A stretch of 64,000 nt of DNA from an uncultured Ruminococcus sp. Its GTDB lineage: Bacteria; Bacillota; Clostridia; Oscillospirales; Acutalibacteraceae. Below, one piece after another: positions 9,255 to 19,771 of the stretch (within the stretch, counting starts at the first letter, position 1; every line of letters begins with the position of its first letter). Made by a program: the position numbers and the translations under genes. Location: NCBI GenBank assembly GCA_902800065.1, contig CADCDE010000005.1, positions 38,352 to 102,351 of the forward strand. The letters are read 5' to 3'. The notes under the pieces are model-generated. The model did not search any database, was not told where the DNA came from, and saw only the letters and a program-made list of their open reading frames with translations.

Positions 9255-10565
9255 GTATCTTACTTCATTGGAGAGAATCATCAGTGCGATAAGATTTGGG
9301 ATAGCCATGAGTCCGTTGAAAGTGTCGGAAATTTCCCATACGAGGGATATATTTGTTATACAGCCGATATAGACGATGATGGAATAGATAATTCTGTAAA
9401 GGGAGATATATTTGCCGTTTGTCAGGTATTCAAAACTTTTTTCGCCGTAATAGGACCATGAAACGAGAGTTGCAAAGGCAAAAAGTACAATTGAAAGTGA
9501 CATGAAGATATTTCCTGCATAGCCCAGGACAGTTTCAAAGGAATAAGTGCTGAGTTCTATCCCGTCAAAACCTGTTTTGTCGGAATGAGTTGTGAGTATG
9601 CAGAGAGCCATGAGAGTGCATAAAACGATTGTATCAATAAATACCTGAAAGATACCCCACATTCCCTGCTGATAAGGATTATCGGTGTCAGCGGCTGAAT
9701 GTACTATTGGGGAACTGCCGAGACCTGCTTCATTTGAGAAAACACCTCTTGAAATACCATATTTGATAGCTTTTGACATACCGTATCCCATGAGACCTCC
9801 CGAAACGGCTTTGAAGTCGAAAGCCTGAATGAAAATTTCACTGAAAGCGTTTGGTATTTCACGGAAATTAACGATTATTACAATAAGTATTGATATTGTG
9901 TAAATGACTGACATTACAGGAACAAGTTTTTCTGTTAATTTTGAAATTCTTCCGATTCCGCCGAATATTATTATTCCGACAAGCACGGCAAATATAAGCC
10001 CTGTTATTTTGGGTGAGATTCCAAAACCGTTGAGCAAAGCACCAGAAACGGAATTTGCCTGAGTCATGTTTCCCATACCAAAGGCGGCAAGTGTACAGAA
10101 TACTGCAAATATGACTGCAAGCCATTTGCATTTCAGACCTTTTTCGATATAGTACATGGGACCGCCCACATATTTTCCGTTTCTTTTTATACGGTATTTT
10201 ATCCCGAGGACATTTTCGGCAAATACCGTTGACATTCCGAAAAAAGCGGCTATCCACATCCAAAATACTGCACCTGCACCACCCAATGCAATAGCATTTG
10301 CAACACCGACAATATTTCCTGTACCGATAGAGCCTGCAAGGGCAGTAGCCATAGCCTGAAATGGAGATATTTTTTCATTTGAGGAAGAATTGTTTGATTT
10401 GAAAGATAAAAAAACGGTATATTTCCACCATGTCCTGAAATGTACCAACGGAAAAAATTTTAATTTTACCGTGAAGAATATGCCTACGCCCAAAAGAAGT
10501 ATGAGCATATAAGGTCCCCATACGATATTATTTATAAAAGAATTTATTTTCTGAATATCAGGCAT
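9219..10565 (-). CDS. Alanine/glycine:cation symporter (AGCS family)
   Basis: A sodium-coupled small amino acid importer of 448 residues with about ten hydrophobic segments. The family signatures are visible: LAGSIGTGNIVGVANAIALGG in the second helix region, MYYIEKGLKCKW, and the strongly conserved SNEAGLGSSPIVHSAA. The ATG is preceded by GGTGATG. It stands alone on the minus strand, convergent with the ATPase-CYTH gene. The upstream 120 bp is very AT-rich and holds a small perfect palindrome but no riboswitch-like structure that I can recognise. Confidence 0.94.
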   Translation of the reverse strand: MPDIQKINSFINNIVWGPYMLILLLGVGIFFTVKLKFFPLVHFRTWWKYTVFLSFKSNNSSSNEKISPFQAMATALAGSIGTGNIVGVANAIALGGAGAVFWMWIAAFFGMSTVFAENVLGIKYRIKRNGKYVGGPMYYIEKGLKCKWLAVIFAVFCTLAAFGMGNMTQANSVSGALLNGFGISPKITGLIFAVLVGIIIFGGIGRISKLTEKLVPVMSVIYTISILIVIIVNFREIPNAFSEIFIQAFDFKAVSGGLMGYGMSKAIKYGISRGVFSNEAGLGSSPIVHSAADTDNPYQQGMWGIFQVFIDTIVLCTLMALCILTTHSDKTGFDGIELSTYSFETVLGYAGNIFMSLSIVLFAFATLVSWSYYGEKSFEYLTNGKYISLYRIIYSIIVYIGCITNISLVWEISDTFNGLMAIPNLIALMILSNEVRYSELAHDILRKR

Positions 10566-10581
10566 ATCATCACCATTAAAA

Positions 10582-10599
10582 AGTATTTTGATAAATACT
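10582..10599. promoter_or_regulatory. Small palindrome upstream of the AGCS symporter gene
   Basis: A perfect inverted repeat, AGTATTT / AAATACT with a 4-bp loop, lies 16 bp upstream of the symporter start codon on the minus strand. It could be an operator or a 5' UTR hairpin. There is no T-tract, so it is not a terminator. Confidence 0.35.
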
Positions 10600-10709
10600 A
10601 TGCAAAAAAAATTAAAATTATCTTTACAACAAAAGAAAATTCATTTATAATATAAAAGATAATGCAAAGAAAAATTTTATTAGTACATTGTAAAATCTAA
10701 TTTTTTAAT

Positions 10710-10773
10710 GTCATTCTGAGGAGCGAAAGCGACGAAGAATCCTTCCGAGATTCCTCACTGCGTTCGGAATGAC
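10710..10773. repeat. Dispersed palindromic repeat, copy 1
   Basis: It begins GTCATTCTGAGGAGCG, has a central GAAGAATCC...GATTCCTC portion and ends CGGAATGAC, so its two ends are reverse complements of each other. It shares this layout with copies at 21142, 42934 and 58175 and a half copy at 22642. It lies between the symporter and prfB. Weak flanking inverted repeats (AAATCTA at 10693, TAGATTT at 10781) extend the palindrome. Confidence 0.85.
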
Positions 10774-10812
10774 AAAATTTTAGATTTAACAAACTATTAG
10801 GGGAGAAATTGT

Positions 10813-11946
10813 ATGATACAGTTTGAGGAATTAAGATTGAAACTTGAAGAATTGGAGCCCGATATAAAAGACCTTGCCAATGCACTTGGTCTTGATAAAC
10901 TGAAAATGGAAATAGAACAGCTTGAACAGAGGGCAGCACAGCCTGGATTTTGGGATGATGCGGAAAATTCACAGAAAATTCTTCAAAAAACAGGAGCTTT
11001 GAAGAATAAAGTGGAAGCGTATGATAATCTGGTATCAGCTTATGACGATACACTTGCACTGATAGAACTTGCAAATGAAGAGGAAGATATTTCACTTTTG
11101 GATGAAGCACAGAGTGAGTTTGACAGGGTGAAGAATGACCTTGATGCACAGCGTTTGCAGACACTGCTTACTGGAGAATATGATGCCAAGAATGCAATTC
11201 TGACATTCCATGCAGGTGCAGGCGGTACAGAGGCACAGGACTGGGCTGAAATGCTGTATAGAATGTACTGTCACTGGGCAGAAAGACATAACTTCAAGGT
11301 CAAGGAGGTAGATTATCTTGACGGTGAAGAAGCAGGTCTGAAAAGTGCGGTGCTTTTGATAGAGGGCGAAAATGCCTATGGATATTTAAAGAGTGAATCG
11401 GGAGTGCACAGACTTGTAAGAGTATCGCCTTTTGATGCATCGGGAAGAAGACACACCTCATTTGCATCACTTGAGGTAATGCCTGAAATAGATAATACGA
11501 TAAATATAGAGATACGTCCCGAGGATATAAAAATGGATGTGTACAGGGCAAGCGGTGCAGGCGGTCAAAAGGTCAATAAAACGTCATCTGCAGTACGTCT
11601 GACACATATTCCGACAGGTATAGTAGTTGCATCACAGGTTGAAAGAAGCCAGTATCAAAACAGGGATATGGCAATGACAATGCTCAAATCCAAACTCATT
11701 GAGATAAAAGAGAGAGAGCATCTCGAAAAGATAGAAGATATCAAGGGTGTTCAGAAGGAGATCGCATGGGGAGCACAGATACGTTCCTATGTTTTCATGC
11801 CTTATACAATGGTAAAAGACCATAGAACAAGCTATGAAACGGGAAATATCAATGCCGTGATGGACGGAGACCTTGACGGATTCATAAATGCGTATCTCAA
11901 AGCCGCAAGTCTCAATAAGCTGACAGAGGATTTTACAGAAGAATAA
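10813..11946 (+). CDS. prfB: Peptide chain release factor 2
   Basis: Class I release factor that recognises UGA and UAA and triggers peptide release. The stop-codon recognition tripeptide SPF (RVSPFDASGRRH) and the catalytic GGQ (ASGAGGQKVNKTSS) are both present. The 377 residues are slightly longer than usual. In most bacteria this gene needs a +1 frameshift at an in-frame UGA near codon 25; here the frame runs straight through (codons 25-29 read Leu Gly Leu Asp Lys), so no recoding is needed. SD GGGGAG precedes the ATG. Confidence 0.96.
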   Translation: MIQFEELRLKLEELEPDIKDLANALGLDKLKMEIEQLEQRAAQPGFWDDAENSQKILQKTGALKNKVEAYDNLVSAYDDTLALIELANEEEDISLLDEAQSEFDRVKNDLDAQRLQTLLTGEYDAKNAILTFHAGAGGTEAQDWAEMLYRMYCHWAERHNFKVKEVDYLDGEEAGLKSAVLLIEGENAYGYLKSESGVHRLVRVSPFDASGRRHTSFASLEVMPEIDNTINIEIRPEDIKMDVYRASGAGGQKVNKTSSAVRLTHIPTGIVVASQVERSQYQNRDMAMTMLKSKLIEIKEREHLEKIEDIKGVQKEIAWGAQIRSYVFMPYTMVKDHRTSYETGNINAVMDGDLDGFINAYLKAASLNKLTEDFTEE

Positions 11947-12057
11947 AAAAATTTTTGTGCATCGGATATGAAATTTATATTCGGTGCATTTAATATACTA
12001 AAAATCGGACATCTATTGTTGTATAATGAATGTAAGAAAAAAGAGGAGGTATTTAAA

Positions 12058-12786
12058 ATGGCCGTTTATGTTATGTCGGATATTCACGGAGAATATGAAA
12101 AGTTTATTGAGGTTCTGGAAAAAATCACTCTGAAAGACAGTGATAAACTTTATATCCTTGGAGATACAATGGACAGAGGACCGCATCCCATGAAAGTATT
12201 GCTGAAAATGATGCAAATGCCTAATGTTATTCCGATAATAGGCAATCATGAAGTGATGTTCATGGAATGTATGCCATTTTTGATGGGAGAGATAACGAAA
12301 GAATCGCTTGAAGCACTTGATGAACTTGATGCCGAGATTCTAGATAAGATACTTACATGGCAGTACAACGGATTTTTGCCGACAATAAAGGAATTCAGAG
12401 GGCTTGACACGGAAAAGCAAAAGGATGTTCTTGATTATGTTGGGGAATTCACGGCTTATGAGGAGGTCACGGTGAACAGGGTAAACTATTTGTTAGTTCA
12501 TGCGGGACTCGGAAATTTTTCGCCTGAAAAGGAATTGGATGATTATACACTGGATGAGCTTGTATGGGAAAGAGCGGATTATGAAATGAAATATTTTGAA
12601 GATACTGTGATAGTTACAGGGCATACACCAACACAGCTTATATATGATAATCCGAGAAAGGGATATATATACAGAAATAACAATAATATTGCAATTGACT
12701 GCGGAGCGTGTTTTGAGAACGGCAGACTTGCGGCAATTTGTCTTGACACGGGTGAGGAATTTTATTCCTCGGATAAAAAATTATAA
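12058..12786 (+). CDS. Serine/threonine-type metallophosphatase
   Basis: A calcineurin-like phosphoesterase of 242 residues. The metal-binding blocks of the PPP family appear in order: SDIHGEYEKF, GDTMDRGP, GNHEVMF, then VHAGLGNF and VTGHTPT. These match the small bacterial PrpA/PrpE-type phosphatases, which act on phosphoproteins or on dinucleotide tetraphosphates; which one is not decided here. I chose ATG 12058 because GAGGAGGT lies 9 bp upstream and the signature starts soon after; a longer open frame from 11968 lacks a ribosome site. A TATAAT box is seen at 12022. It lies directly upstream of addB. Confidence 0.88.
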   Translation: MAVYVMSDIHGEYEKFIEVLEKITLKDSDKLYILGDTMDRGPHPMKVLLKMMQMPNVIPIIGNHEVMFMECMPFLMGEITKESLEALDELDAEILDKILTWQYNGFLPTIKEFRGLDTEKQKDVLDYVGEFTAYEEVTVNRVNYLLVHAGLGNFSPEKELDDYTLDELVWERADYEMKYFEDTVIVTGHTPTQLIYDNPRKGYIYRNNNNIAIDCGACFENGRLAAICLDTGEEFYSSDKKL

Positions 12787-12802
12787 AGAGGGGGATAAAT
12801 CA

Positions 12803-15800
12803 ATGATACAGTTTTTTTGCGGAAGAAACGGAAGCGGTAAGACATACAGGATATATGAGCAGATAAAAGCAGAAAAGGATTTGAAAAATGTTATCCTAAT
12901 AGTACCCGACCAAAGCTCATTTCAGAATGAAAAAAGGATACTCAATGAATTCGGGGCATCAAAGGCGGCTGAAATAAGGGTGTTCGGATTTGAGAGACTT
13001 TATGATAATCTTTCGGAAAAGTACGGTGAAGATACCAAAAAAAGGATAGATGACGGAGCCAAGGGAGTTTTGATGAGTCTTGCAGCCGAGGCAGTTTCAG
13101 ATAAATTGAATTTATATGTAAACAGAGTAAAAAAAGCTGACTTTGCAGAACTGATGCTCTCAACGGTGGAAGAATACAAGCTGTGTGCAATAACGCCCGA
13201 AAAGCTGACGGAAACTGCTGAAAAGGTTTCAGATGAGCATTTGAAAGAAAAGCTGAAGGAAAGTGCGTTAATATATTCGGCATATGATGTGCTTCTTAAT
13301 GAAGCCTATTCTGATCCGAGTGATGACTTGACAAGGCTGTATTTTATACTGTGTGAGCATGATTTTTTCAGAGGCATGAGAGTATATATTGATTCATTTA
13401 ACAGCTTTTCGGGACAGGAATCCAAAATTGTCGAAAAGATAATTGAACAGGCAGAGTATGTCGGGATAAGTCTCGGATTTGACGGTATGTCACTGAAAAA
13501 TGCCGAAAATTCAATGTTCAAAGAGCAGTATATGACAATGAAAAAGATATCTGCATTTGCAAACGAGAATAATATAAAAATAATGCCCACAGTGCATCTG
13601 AACGGTCAGTACAGATTCAGAAATCCTTCATTGAGTGCATTGGAGGAAAGTCTTTTCAGATTTGACGAAGACAAGTACGATTATGATGATAATGCCGTGA
13701 AGCTGTATGAGGCTGAAAGCGAATATGATGAGATACAGCAGACAGCACGAAATATATGTCAGCTTGTGAGGGAAGAAGGATTTTTATACAATGATGTAAC
13801 AGTGATATGCCGTGATGCAGACAGATATAAGCAGATAATAGAATCTGAATTTCCGAAGTATGATATACCGTTTTTTATGTCAGATAAAAAATCGCTTGAG
13901 GGCAATGCACTTATAAGACTGATACTTTCTGCATTTGACATAGTACATTCATCTTTTTCAACCGAAAGCATACTTACATTTTTGAAGACAGAATTGACGG
14001 ATATATTACCCGAAGATGTATGTATACTTGAAAATTATGTATATATGTGGGATATAAAAGGCAAACGCTGGACAGAAAAATTTACGATGAGTCCTGACGG
14101 AAATGAATTTTCGGATGAAACGAAGCAGAGTGAGGCTGATCAGAGACTTGATGAGATAGAGGATATACGCAAAAGGGCAGTCAGACCGCTGACAGATTTT
14201 GCAGAGAATATAGCCAATGCAAAAAACGGAGGAGATATCTCAAAGAGCGTATATCAGCTTTTGAAGGATGTCAAAGCGGAGGAAAAGTTATATTATCTTA
14301 TAAAGTGGTTTCATGATAACGGTGATATAAAGGCACAGGAAGCAGAAATAAGGATATGGAACATCACAATAGACATACTTGATAAGATGTACAATATCCT
14401 TGTGAATAAAAAGATAGACAGCCGACGTTATGCCGAGCTTCTTAAAATGATGATAAGAAAAAGTCCTATATCGGACATTCCGCAGACCTTGGACCAAGTT
14501 ACGATAGGAATAGCAGGAAATCTCATATCCGAAGCTCCAAGGGCTGTATTTGTGATAGGGGCTATGGAGGGAGTATTTCCGGCATCACCAACAGCAACAG
14601 GATTTTTCAGTGACAGTGAAAGAAGTGAACTGATAGGTCTTGAGCTTCCTCTGCATAATGCCTTGTATGACAAGTCCCTTCAGGAAAAATACAATGTTTA
14701 TTCAGCACTGTCACTGTCCTCTGAGAAGCTGTTCATAAGCTGTCACATTTCAAACTTCAAGGGTGAACGTTTCGAGCCATCGGTAATATTCAGTGAGGTA
14801 CAGTCGATATTGAAAAATGTGGATATAACAAGAAAAAGTATGCTGTCGGCTGAAGAAATATATTTCACAGAAAAACAGGGTTTTGAAGAATGTGCGTTGA
14901 AATGGAATGAAAATACATCAGAGTCAGCGACACTGAAGGAATATTTTTTGAATTCGGAAAAATTCAGGGATATATGTGTTTCGATAGACAGAGCAATAAA
15001 GGATGAACCCTACAGGATAAATGACAGGAAAAGAGCCAGGCAGCTTTTCGGAGAAAAAATACATCTTTCGGCATCTCAGGCAGAGGTATATTACAGTTGT
15101 CCTTTTGAGTATTTTTGTAGGTACGGTTTGCAGGTCTATCCGAGAAAGCGTGCAGTAATGAATCCGAGTATGTACGGAAGTGTAGTGCATTATGTTCTTG
15201 AAAATCTGCTTAAAGAGGAAAGCTTTGAGAATATAAGCAAATACAGTGATGATCAGCTTGCAGAAGCCGTTGAAAAGCATATAGGCAATTATATAGAGGC
15301 AATAGGCGGAAAGAATGACCGCCTTGAAAGATTTATGGCACAGTTCGGTATAATGGAAAAAAATCTTGTGATAGTTCTGAAAAGGCTGATAGATGAATTT
15401 GCCGTAAGCAGCTTTGTGCCTGAGAGCTTTGAACTGAAGATAGGTGGAGAAGCTCAGGATATCCCGGCATATAAATTGGATCTGCCCGGCGGAGAAAAGG
15501 TATATATAACAGGCAAGATCGACAGAGTGGATACTTATAAAAGAGGCAATGAGAAGTATATAAGAATAGTGGATTATAAAACCGGTGATAAGACCTTTAA
15601 GCTGTCAGAGGTATATTATGGTCTCAATATGCAGATGCTTCTGTATCTTTCGGCAATAAAGAAAAATGGCAAGGAAAAATATTCCGAAAACGGAAAATAT
15701 AAATTTGCACCGGCAGGGATATTATATATGCCATCAACCCCCGAATCATCGGCAAAGGATTTCAACTCCGACAAGAACAGGGCAGAAAATTTAAATGATC

Positions 15801-16168
15801 AGCGTAAAAATTTCAAAATGAGCGGTCTTTTGATAAAAGATAAGGATATTCTTCAAGCTATGGAGAAGAATATTGCAGGAATATATATTCCTGCAAGCGA
15901 AAATATTGACAAGTGCAAAAATCTTGTATCTCTTGAAGAATATGGAAATATATTTTCTTATATAGACAAGCAGTTCATAAAAATGGCAAAAAATCTTTTT
16001 GACGGAAATGTAGAGAGAAATCCCGTCAAGGTATCATTTGATGCGTGTGAATACTGTGATTACAAAAAAGTATGCGGATATGAGAAGGGCAAAAAGAGCA
16101 ATGTGCTCATTCAGCTTGATAATGAAACGATATTGAAAAAAATGGCGGAGGATGAAGACAATGAGTGA
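12803..16168 (+). CDS. addB: ATP-dependent helicase/nuclease subunit B
   Basis: AddB partners AddA in the Gram-positive counterpart of RecBCD, resecting double-strand breaks. The 1121 residues begin with a Walker A motif FCGRNGSGKTY. Most of the length is a degenerate helicase core. The C-terminal nuclease region has GKIDRVDTY and IVDYKTGDK (PD-(D/E)xK), framed by the cluster cysteines YYSCPFEYFC and CEYCDYKKVCGYE, which together can hold a 4Fe-4S cluster. The start at 12803 follows AGAGGGGGAT; an upstream in-frame extension overlaps the phosphatase gene and is unlikely. It overlaps addA by 8 bp. Confidence 0.94.
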   Translation: MIQFFCGRNGSGKTYRIYEQIKAEKDLKNVILIVPDQSSFQNEKRILNEFGASKAAEIRVFGFERLYDNLSEKYGEDTKKRIDDGAKGVLMSLAAEAVSDKLNLYVNRVKKADFAELMLSTVEEYKLCAITPEKLTETAEKVSDEHLKEKLKESALIYSAYDVLLNEAYSDPSDDLTRLYFILCEHDFFRGMRVYIDSFNSFSGQESKIVEKIIEQAEYVGISLGFDGMSLKNAENSMFKEQYMTMKKISAFANENNIKIMPTVHLNGQYRFRNPSLSALEESLFRFDEDKYDYDDNAVKLYEAESEYDEIQQTARNICQLVREEGFLYNDVTVICRDADRYKQIIESEFPKYDIPFFMSDKKSLEGNALIRLILSAFDIVHSSFSTESILTFLKTELTDILPEDVCILENYVYMWDIKGKRWTEKFTMSPDGNEFSDETKQSEADQRLDEIEDIRKRAVRPLTDFAENIANAKNGGDISKSVYQLLKDVKAEEKLYYLIKWFHDNGDIKAQEAEIRIWNITIDILDKMYNILVNKKIDSRRYAELLKMMIRKSPISDIPQTLDQVTIGIAGNLISEAPRAVFVIGAMEGVFPASPTATGFFSDSERSELIGLELPLHNALYDKSLQEKYNVYSALSLSSEKLFISCHISNFKGERFEPSVIFSEVQSILKNVDITRKSMLSAEEIYFTEKQGFEECALKWNENTSESATLKEYFLNSEKFRDICVSIDRAIKDEPYRINDRKRARQLFGEKIHLSASQAEVYYSCPFEYFCRYGLQVYPRKRAVMNPSMYGSVVHYVLENLLKEESFENISKYSDDQLAEAVEKHIGNYIEAIGGKNDRLERFMAQFGIMEKNLVIVLKRLIDEFAVSSFVPESFELKIGGEAQDIPAYKLDLPGGEKVYITGKIDRVDTYKRGNEKYIRIVDYKTGDKTFKLSEVYYGLNMQMLLYLSAIKKNGKEKYSENGKYKFAPAGILYMPSTPESSAKDFNSDKNRAENLNDQRKNFKMSGLLIKDKDILQAMEKNIAGIYIPASENIDKCKNLVSLEEYGNIFSYIDKQFIKMAKNLFDGNVERNPVKVSFDACEYCDYKKVCGYEKGKKSNVLIQLDNETILKKMAEDEDNE

Positions 16169-19100
16169 GATGAGATTCACAGCCGCACAGCAGAATGCCA
16201 TAGATGCACAGGGCGGTTCGGTGATAGTATCGGCAGCGGCAGGCTCCGGAAAAACAAGAGTCCTTGTTCAGAGAGTAATAAAGATGCTGACAGATGAAAA
16301 TGCTCCTGTAGCGGCAGACAGACTTCTGATAGTTACATTTACAAATGCAGCGGCAGATGAAATGAAGAAGCGTATAATGTCAGCGATAGAAGCACTTATA
16401 AATGAACAGCCCGAAAATATGTTTTTACGCCGACAGCAGATATTGCTTTCAAATGCCGATATATGCACGATACACAGTTTCTGCAGCAGGATACTGAGAG
16501 AAAATTTCTTTTTGCTCGATATAGATCAGGATTTCAGGATAGCACAGGATACAGAGCTGATAGTAATGAAATACCGTATAATGTCGGATATAATCGAAGA
16601 AAAATATAAAGAGAATACAAAGGCATTTTCACTGCTCAGTGCAATGTTTTCGGGTGCAAAAAGCGACCAGAAGCTCGAAAAAACCCTTCTTGAGATATAT
16701 TCAAAGAGCAATTCCCATGCTGATGTGAATAAATGGCTTGACGCTTCCGCAAAGCTGTATGATCCGAATACAGACCTTGAAGACAGCATATTTGCACAGA
16801 TAGCTTATGATATTCTCGAAAAGTCGGTAAAATATTTTGATATGATGCTTGAGTCGGCAGATGCGGTCATATCACGCAATGACAAAGCATTCTGTACGGG
16901 CAGTGAGACCTGCGGAGAGAAAAAATATGAATATCTTTCGGGATTTGTTGCAAAGCTGTCAAGACTTGCCGAGGAGAGAGACTGGAACAAGATATCGGAG
17001 CATATCACATCTTTCCAGTCAAAGAAATATCTTCCTCCGAAAAGCAAAAAGAATCCTGTATCGTCAAGTGAGCTTCAGACTGTCAAGATAAGCTTTAAGA
17101 ATATAGACAGTGAGATAAAAAATAAACTGACGCCTGTTTTCGGCATTACCAAGGAAATATATAAGAGCGATACGGAAACGGTATATCCTGCAGTATGCTG
17201 TATGTGTGATATAATAAAAGAGTTTTCAAAGAGATTCTTTGAGAAGAAAAAAGAAAAAGGAATGCTTGACTTTTCAGACCTTGAGCATTTGACATATAAA
17301 TTGCTCAAAGATGAAAACTCAGACGAAAAAAGTGAACTGGCAAAGACTATTTCATCAAGATATGATGCTGTCATGATAGATGAATTTCAGGATACCAATG
17401 AGATACAGGACAGGATATTCAGATATGTTTCGAGAGATGAAAAAAATATGTTTGTAGTCGGTGATGTCAAGCAGAGCATATATCGTTTCAGAGAGGCAAT
17501 GCCAGAAATATTCAAGGAAAGGCGAAACCGTTCTGTTATGTACAACAGTGAAAAGCCTGTATTCCCGTCGTGCATAATCCTTGACAAGAATTTCCGAAGC
17601 AGGGAGAATATAATAAACAGTGTAAACTATGTATTCGGTGCGATAATGTCGGAATATGTCGGTGAGATAGAATACAATGACAATGAAAAGCTGACAGTAG
17701 GAGCATCATATCCTTCAAGTGACTGCTCGGAAACCGAGATACATATCGTTGATGCAGGCAGTGGCAATGATGATGACAGGAACGAATATGAAAAAGAGGC
17801 TTTTTATATAGCCAAGATAATAAAAAAGATGATAGCAGACGGTATGCAGATATGTGAAGACGGTAAGATGCGTGATGCAAAATACGGAGATTTCTGCATC
17901 CTGATGAGATATCTGAAAGGACATTCTCAGGAATATTCTGATATAATGAACAATGCAGGAGTGCCGACCTATGTAGACCAGTCATACAGTCTCTTTGACT
18001 GTTATGAGGTAAATATGATATTGTCATTTCTGAAGGCAGTGGATAACAGACTTCTGGATATTCCCATGCTTGCGGTCATGATAAGCCCTGTTTTCGGCTT
18101 TACACCTGATGATCTTGCATATCTGAAGATAAATTTCAAGCCTAAGCATATATATTCAAAAATATATTTATGTTCAGGCGTAGGTGACGATGAGACTGAA
18201 AATAAGATCAGGAATGAGCTGGAGAAAAAATGTGAAGATTTCATCGAATTTATGGAAAGATTCAGGAAACTGTCGGTAACATTGAGCATAAGTGAGCTTG
18301 CAGAGAGTTTTCTTGAGCAGACAGGATATACTTCAATAGTAAGTGCCATGTCAAACGGTGATGTCAGGGTAAAAAATATCCGCAAGCTGATGAGCTTTAT
18401 AAGAGATTACGAAAACGGTTCAAAAGGCAGTTTGTCTGATTTTATAAGACATATCTCTTATCTTGAGGAGAGTGAAACGGATATAACGGTAGACGATACA
18501 GAGCCTGAAAATTCCGTTAAGATAATGAGTATACATCATTCAAAGGGACTTGAATTTCCTGTATGTATAATGGCAGGCATGAATATGACCGGAAACAGGA
18601 TACCGCCGGAGGTCTATTGCCATAAAACATTAGGCTTCGGAATGAAGCTGACAGAGCCTGAAACAATGTTCAAGTATAATACACTGCAGAGAAATATAAT
18701 AAAGCAGTCAGTCGAGCGTGAAGAACTGAGTGAGGCAATGAGAATATTGTATGTTGCAATGACAAGAGCAAGGGAAAAACTGATTGCCGTCATTACCGTC
18801 AATTCAAAAAAAGAGGACGGTTTAAGTAAAAAGCTGAAAGAAACGGCATCATTGGTGAAGGTTGATAATAATAGGATAGATGAGCATTGCGTTGAGAATG
18901 CAAAGACTCTCGGAAACTGGATATTGATGTGTGCAATGGCACATCCGATGATGACGGAATTAAGGGAAGATGCAGGGGCAGAGGATACAGAAACAATAAA
19001 AACGGATTCCTTATGGAAATATGTTAAAGGAAAATGTATTGATACGGATGATAAAGAGGAGAGTTCAGAGTCTTCAAAGGTTGAATATGACAGGGAATTT

Positions 19101-19757
19101 CTTGAATTTCTTAAGGAGAGGTTTGTACAGAAGTATAAATATCAGGCAAGAACAGAAATACCTTCAAAGGTCTCTGCATCTGCACTTGCACACAATGATA
19201 CGGACAGCTTCCATATAATACTGTCAAGACCGCTGTTTACTCAGGAAAATAATATGACAGGGGCAGAAAAAGGTACAGCGATGCATAAATTCCTGCAGTA
19301 TTCTGATTTCTCAAAGCTGACAAAATCTCCTGAACAGGAAAAATTGCGTCTGTTAAATTCGGGAAAGCTGTCCAAAGAAGAATTTGACTGCATAAGTGAA
19401 GATGATATCATCAAATTCACCGGAAGTAAAACATATGAATATATTACAAATGCTGAAAGGGCAGAAAAGGAATATAGATTTACCGTGAATATATCCGCTG
19501 AGGATATCGGAGAAAAATATTCAGGCAGTAAAGATGCAGTTCTTCTTCAGGGTGCAATGGATTGTCTTGTGATAAACAGTGATGGAATGATATTGATAGA
19601 CTACAAGACTGATAAAGTCAAATATTTGTCTCAGCTTAAAACAAGATATAAAAAGCAGCTTGATCTGTATAAGAATGCGGCTGAACAGATATTTGGAAAG
19701 CCCGTTATCAAATGTCTGATATATTCGACAAGACTCGGAGAGGAAATAGAAGTTTAA
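16161..19757 (+). CDS. addA: ATP-dependent helicase/nuclease subunit A
   Basis: UvrD-type helicase with a C-terminal nuclease, the motor and nuclease subunit of AddAB. It is 1198 residues from ATG 16161. Visible motifs are the Q-motif/Walker A region FTAAQQNAID and AAAGSGKTRVLV, the Walker B DEFQDTNEIQ, GDVKQSIYRFR, and IMSIHHSKGLEFPV. The nuclease end carries GAMDCLV and ILIDYKTDK. GGAGG at 16147 sits at the right distance for the ATG at 16161; ATGs at 16152 and 16170 are possible alternatives. It overlaps addB, so the two are translated from one mRNA. Confidence 0.95.
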   Translation: MSEMRFTAAQQNAIDAQGGSVIVSAAAGSGKTRVLVQRVIKMLTDENAPVAADRLLIVTFTNAAADEMKKRIMSAIEALINEQPENMFLRRQQILLSNADICTIHSFCSRILRENFFLLDIDQDFRIAQDTELIVMKYRIMSDIIEEKYKENTKAFSLLSAMFSGAKSDQKLEKTLLEIYSKSNSHADVNKWLDASAKLYDPNTDLEDSIFAQIAYDILEKSVKYFDMMLESADAVISRNDKAFCTGSETCGEKKYEYLSGFVAKLSRLAEERDWNKISEHITSFQSKKYLPPKSKKNPVSSSELQTVKISFKNIDSEIKNKLTPVFGITKEIYKSDTETVYPAVCCMCDIIKEFSKRFFEKKKEKGMLDFSDLEHLTYKLLKDENSDEKSELAKTISSRYDAVMIDEFQDTNEIQDRIFRYVSRDEKNMFVVGDVKQSIYRFREAMPEIFKERRNRSVMYNSEKPVFPSCIILDKNFRSRENIINSVNYVFGAIMSEYVGEIEYNDNEKLTVGASYPSSDCSETEIHIVDAGSGNDDDRNEYEKEAFYIAKIIKKMIADGMQICEDGKMRDAKYGDFCILMRYLKGHSQEYSDIMNNAGVPTYVDQSYSLFDCYEVNMILSFLKAVDNRLLDIPMLAVMISPVFGFTPDDLAYLKINFKPKHIYSKIYLCSGVGDDETENKIRNELEKKCEDFIEFMERFRKLSVTLSISELAESFLEQTGYTSIVSAMSNGDVRVKNIRKLMSFIRDYENGSKGSLSDFIRHISYLEESETDITVDDTEPENSVKIMSIHHSKGLEFPVCIMAGMNMTGNRIPPEVYCHKTLGFGMKLTEPETMFKYNTLQRNIIKQSVEREELSEAMRILYVAMTRAREKLIAVITVNSKKEDGLSKKLKETASLVKVDNNRIDEHCVENAKTLGNWILMCAMAHPMMTELREDAGAEDTETIKTDSLWKYVKGKCIDTDDKEESSESSKVEYDREFLEFLKERFVQKYKYQARTEIPSKVSASALAHNDTDSFHIILSRPLFTQENNMTGAEKGTAMHKFLQYSDFSKLTKSPEQEKLRLLNSGKLSKEEFDCISEDDIIKFTGSKTYEYITNAERAEKEYRFTVNISAEDIGEKYSGSKDAVLLQGAMDCLVINSDGMILIDYKTDKVKYLSQLKTRYKKQLDLYKNAAEQIFGKPVIKCLIYSTRLGEEIEV

Positions 19758-19771
19758 AACAAACATAAAAA

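Noticed and set aside
10566..10709. Glycine riboswitch upstream of the AGCS symporter
   Set aside because: The stretch is almost pure A/T with only a 7-bp palindrome; none of the conserved glycine riboswitch structure can be drawn.
11968..12057. 30-residue N-terminal extension of the metallophosphatase
   Set aside because: It includes the promoter-like TATAAT and the ribosome site of ATG 12058, so it is leader sequence.
12644..12802. N-terminal extension of AddB
   Set aside because: It overlaps the preceding phosphatase gene; the Walker A motif starts a few residues after ATG 12803, which has a good ribosome site.
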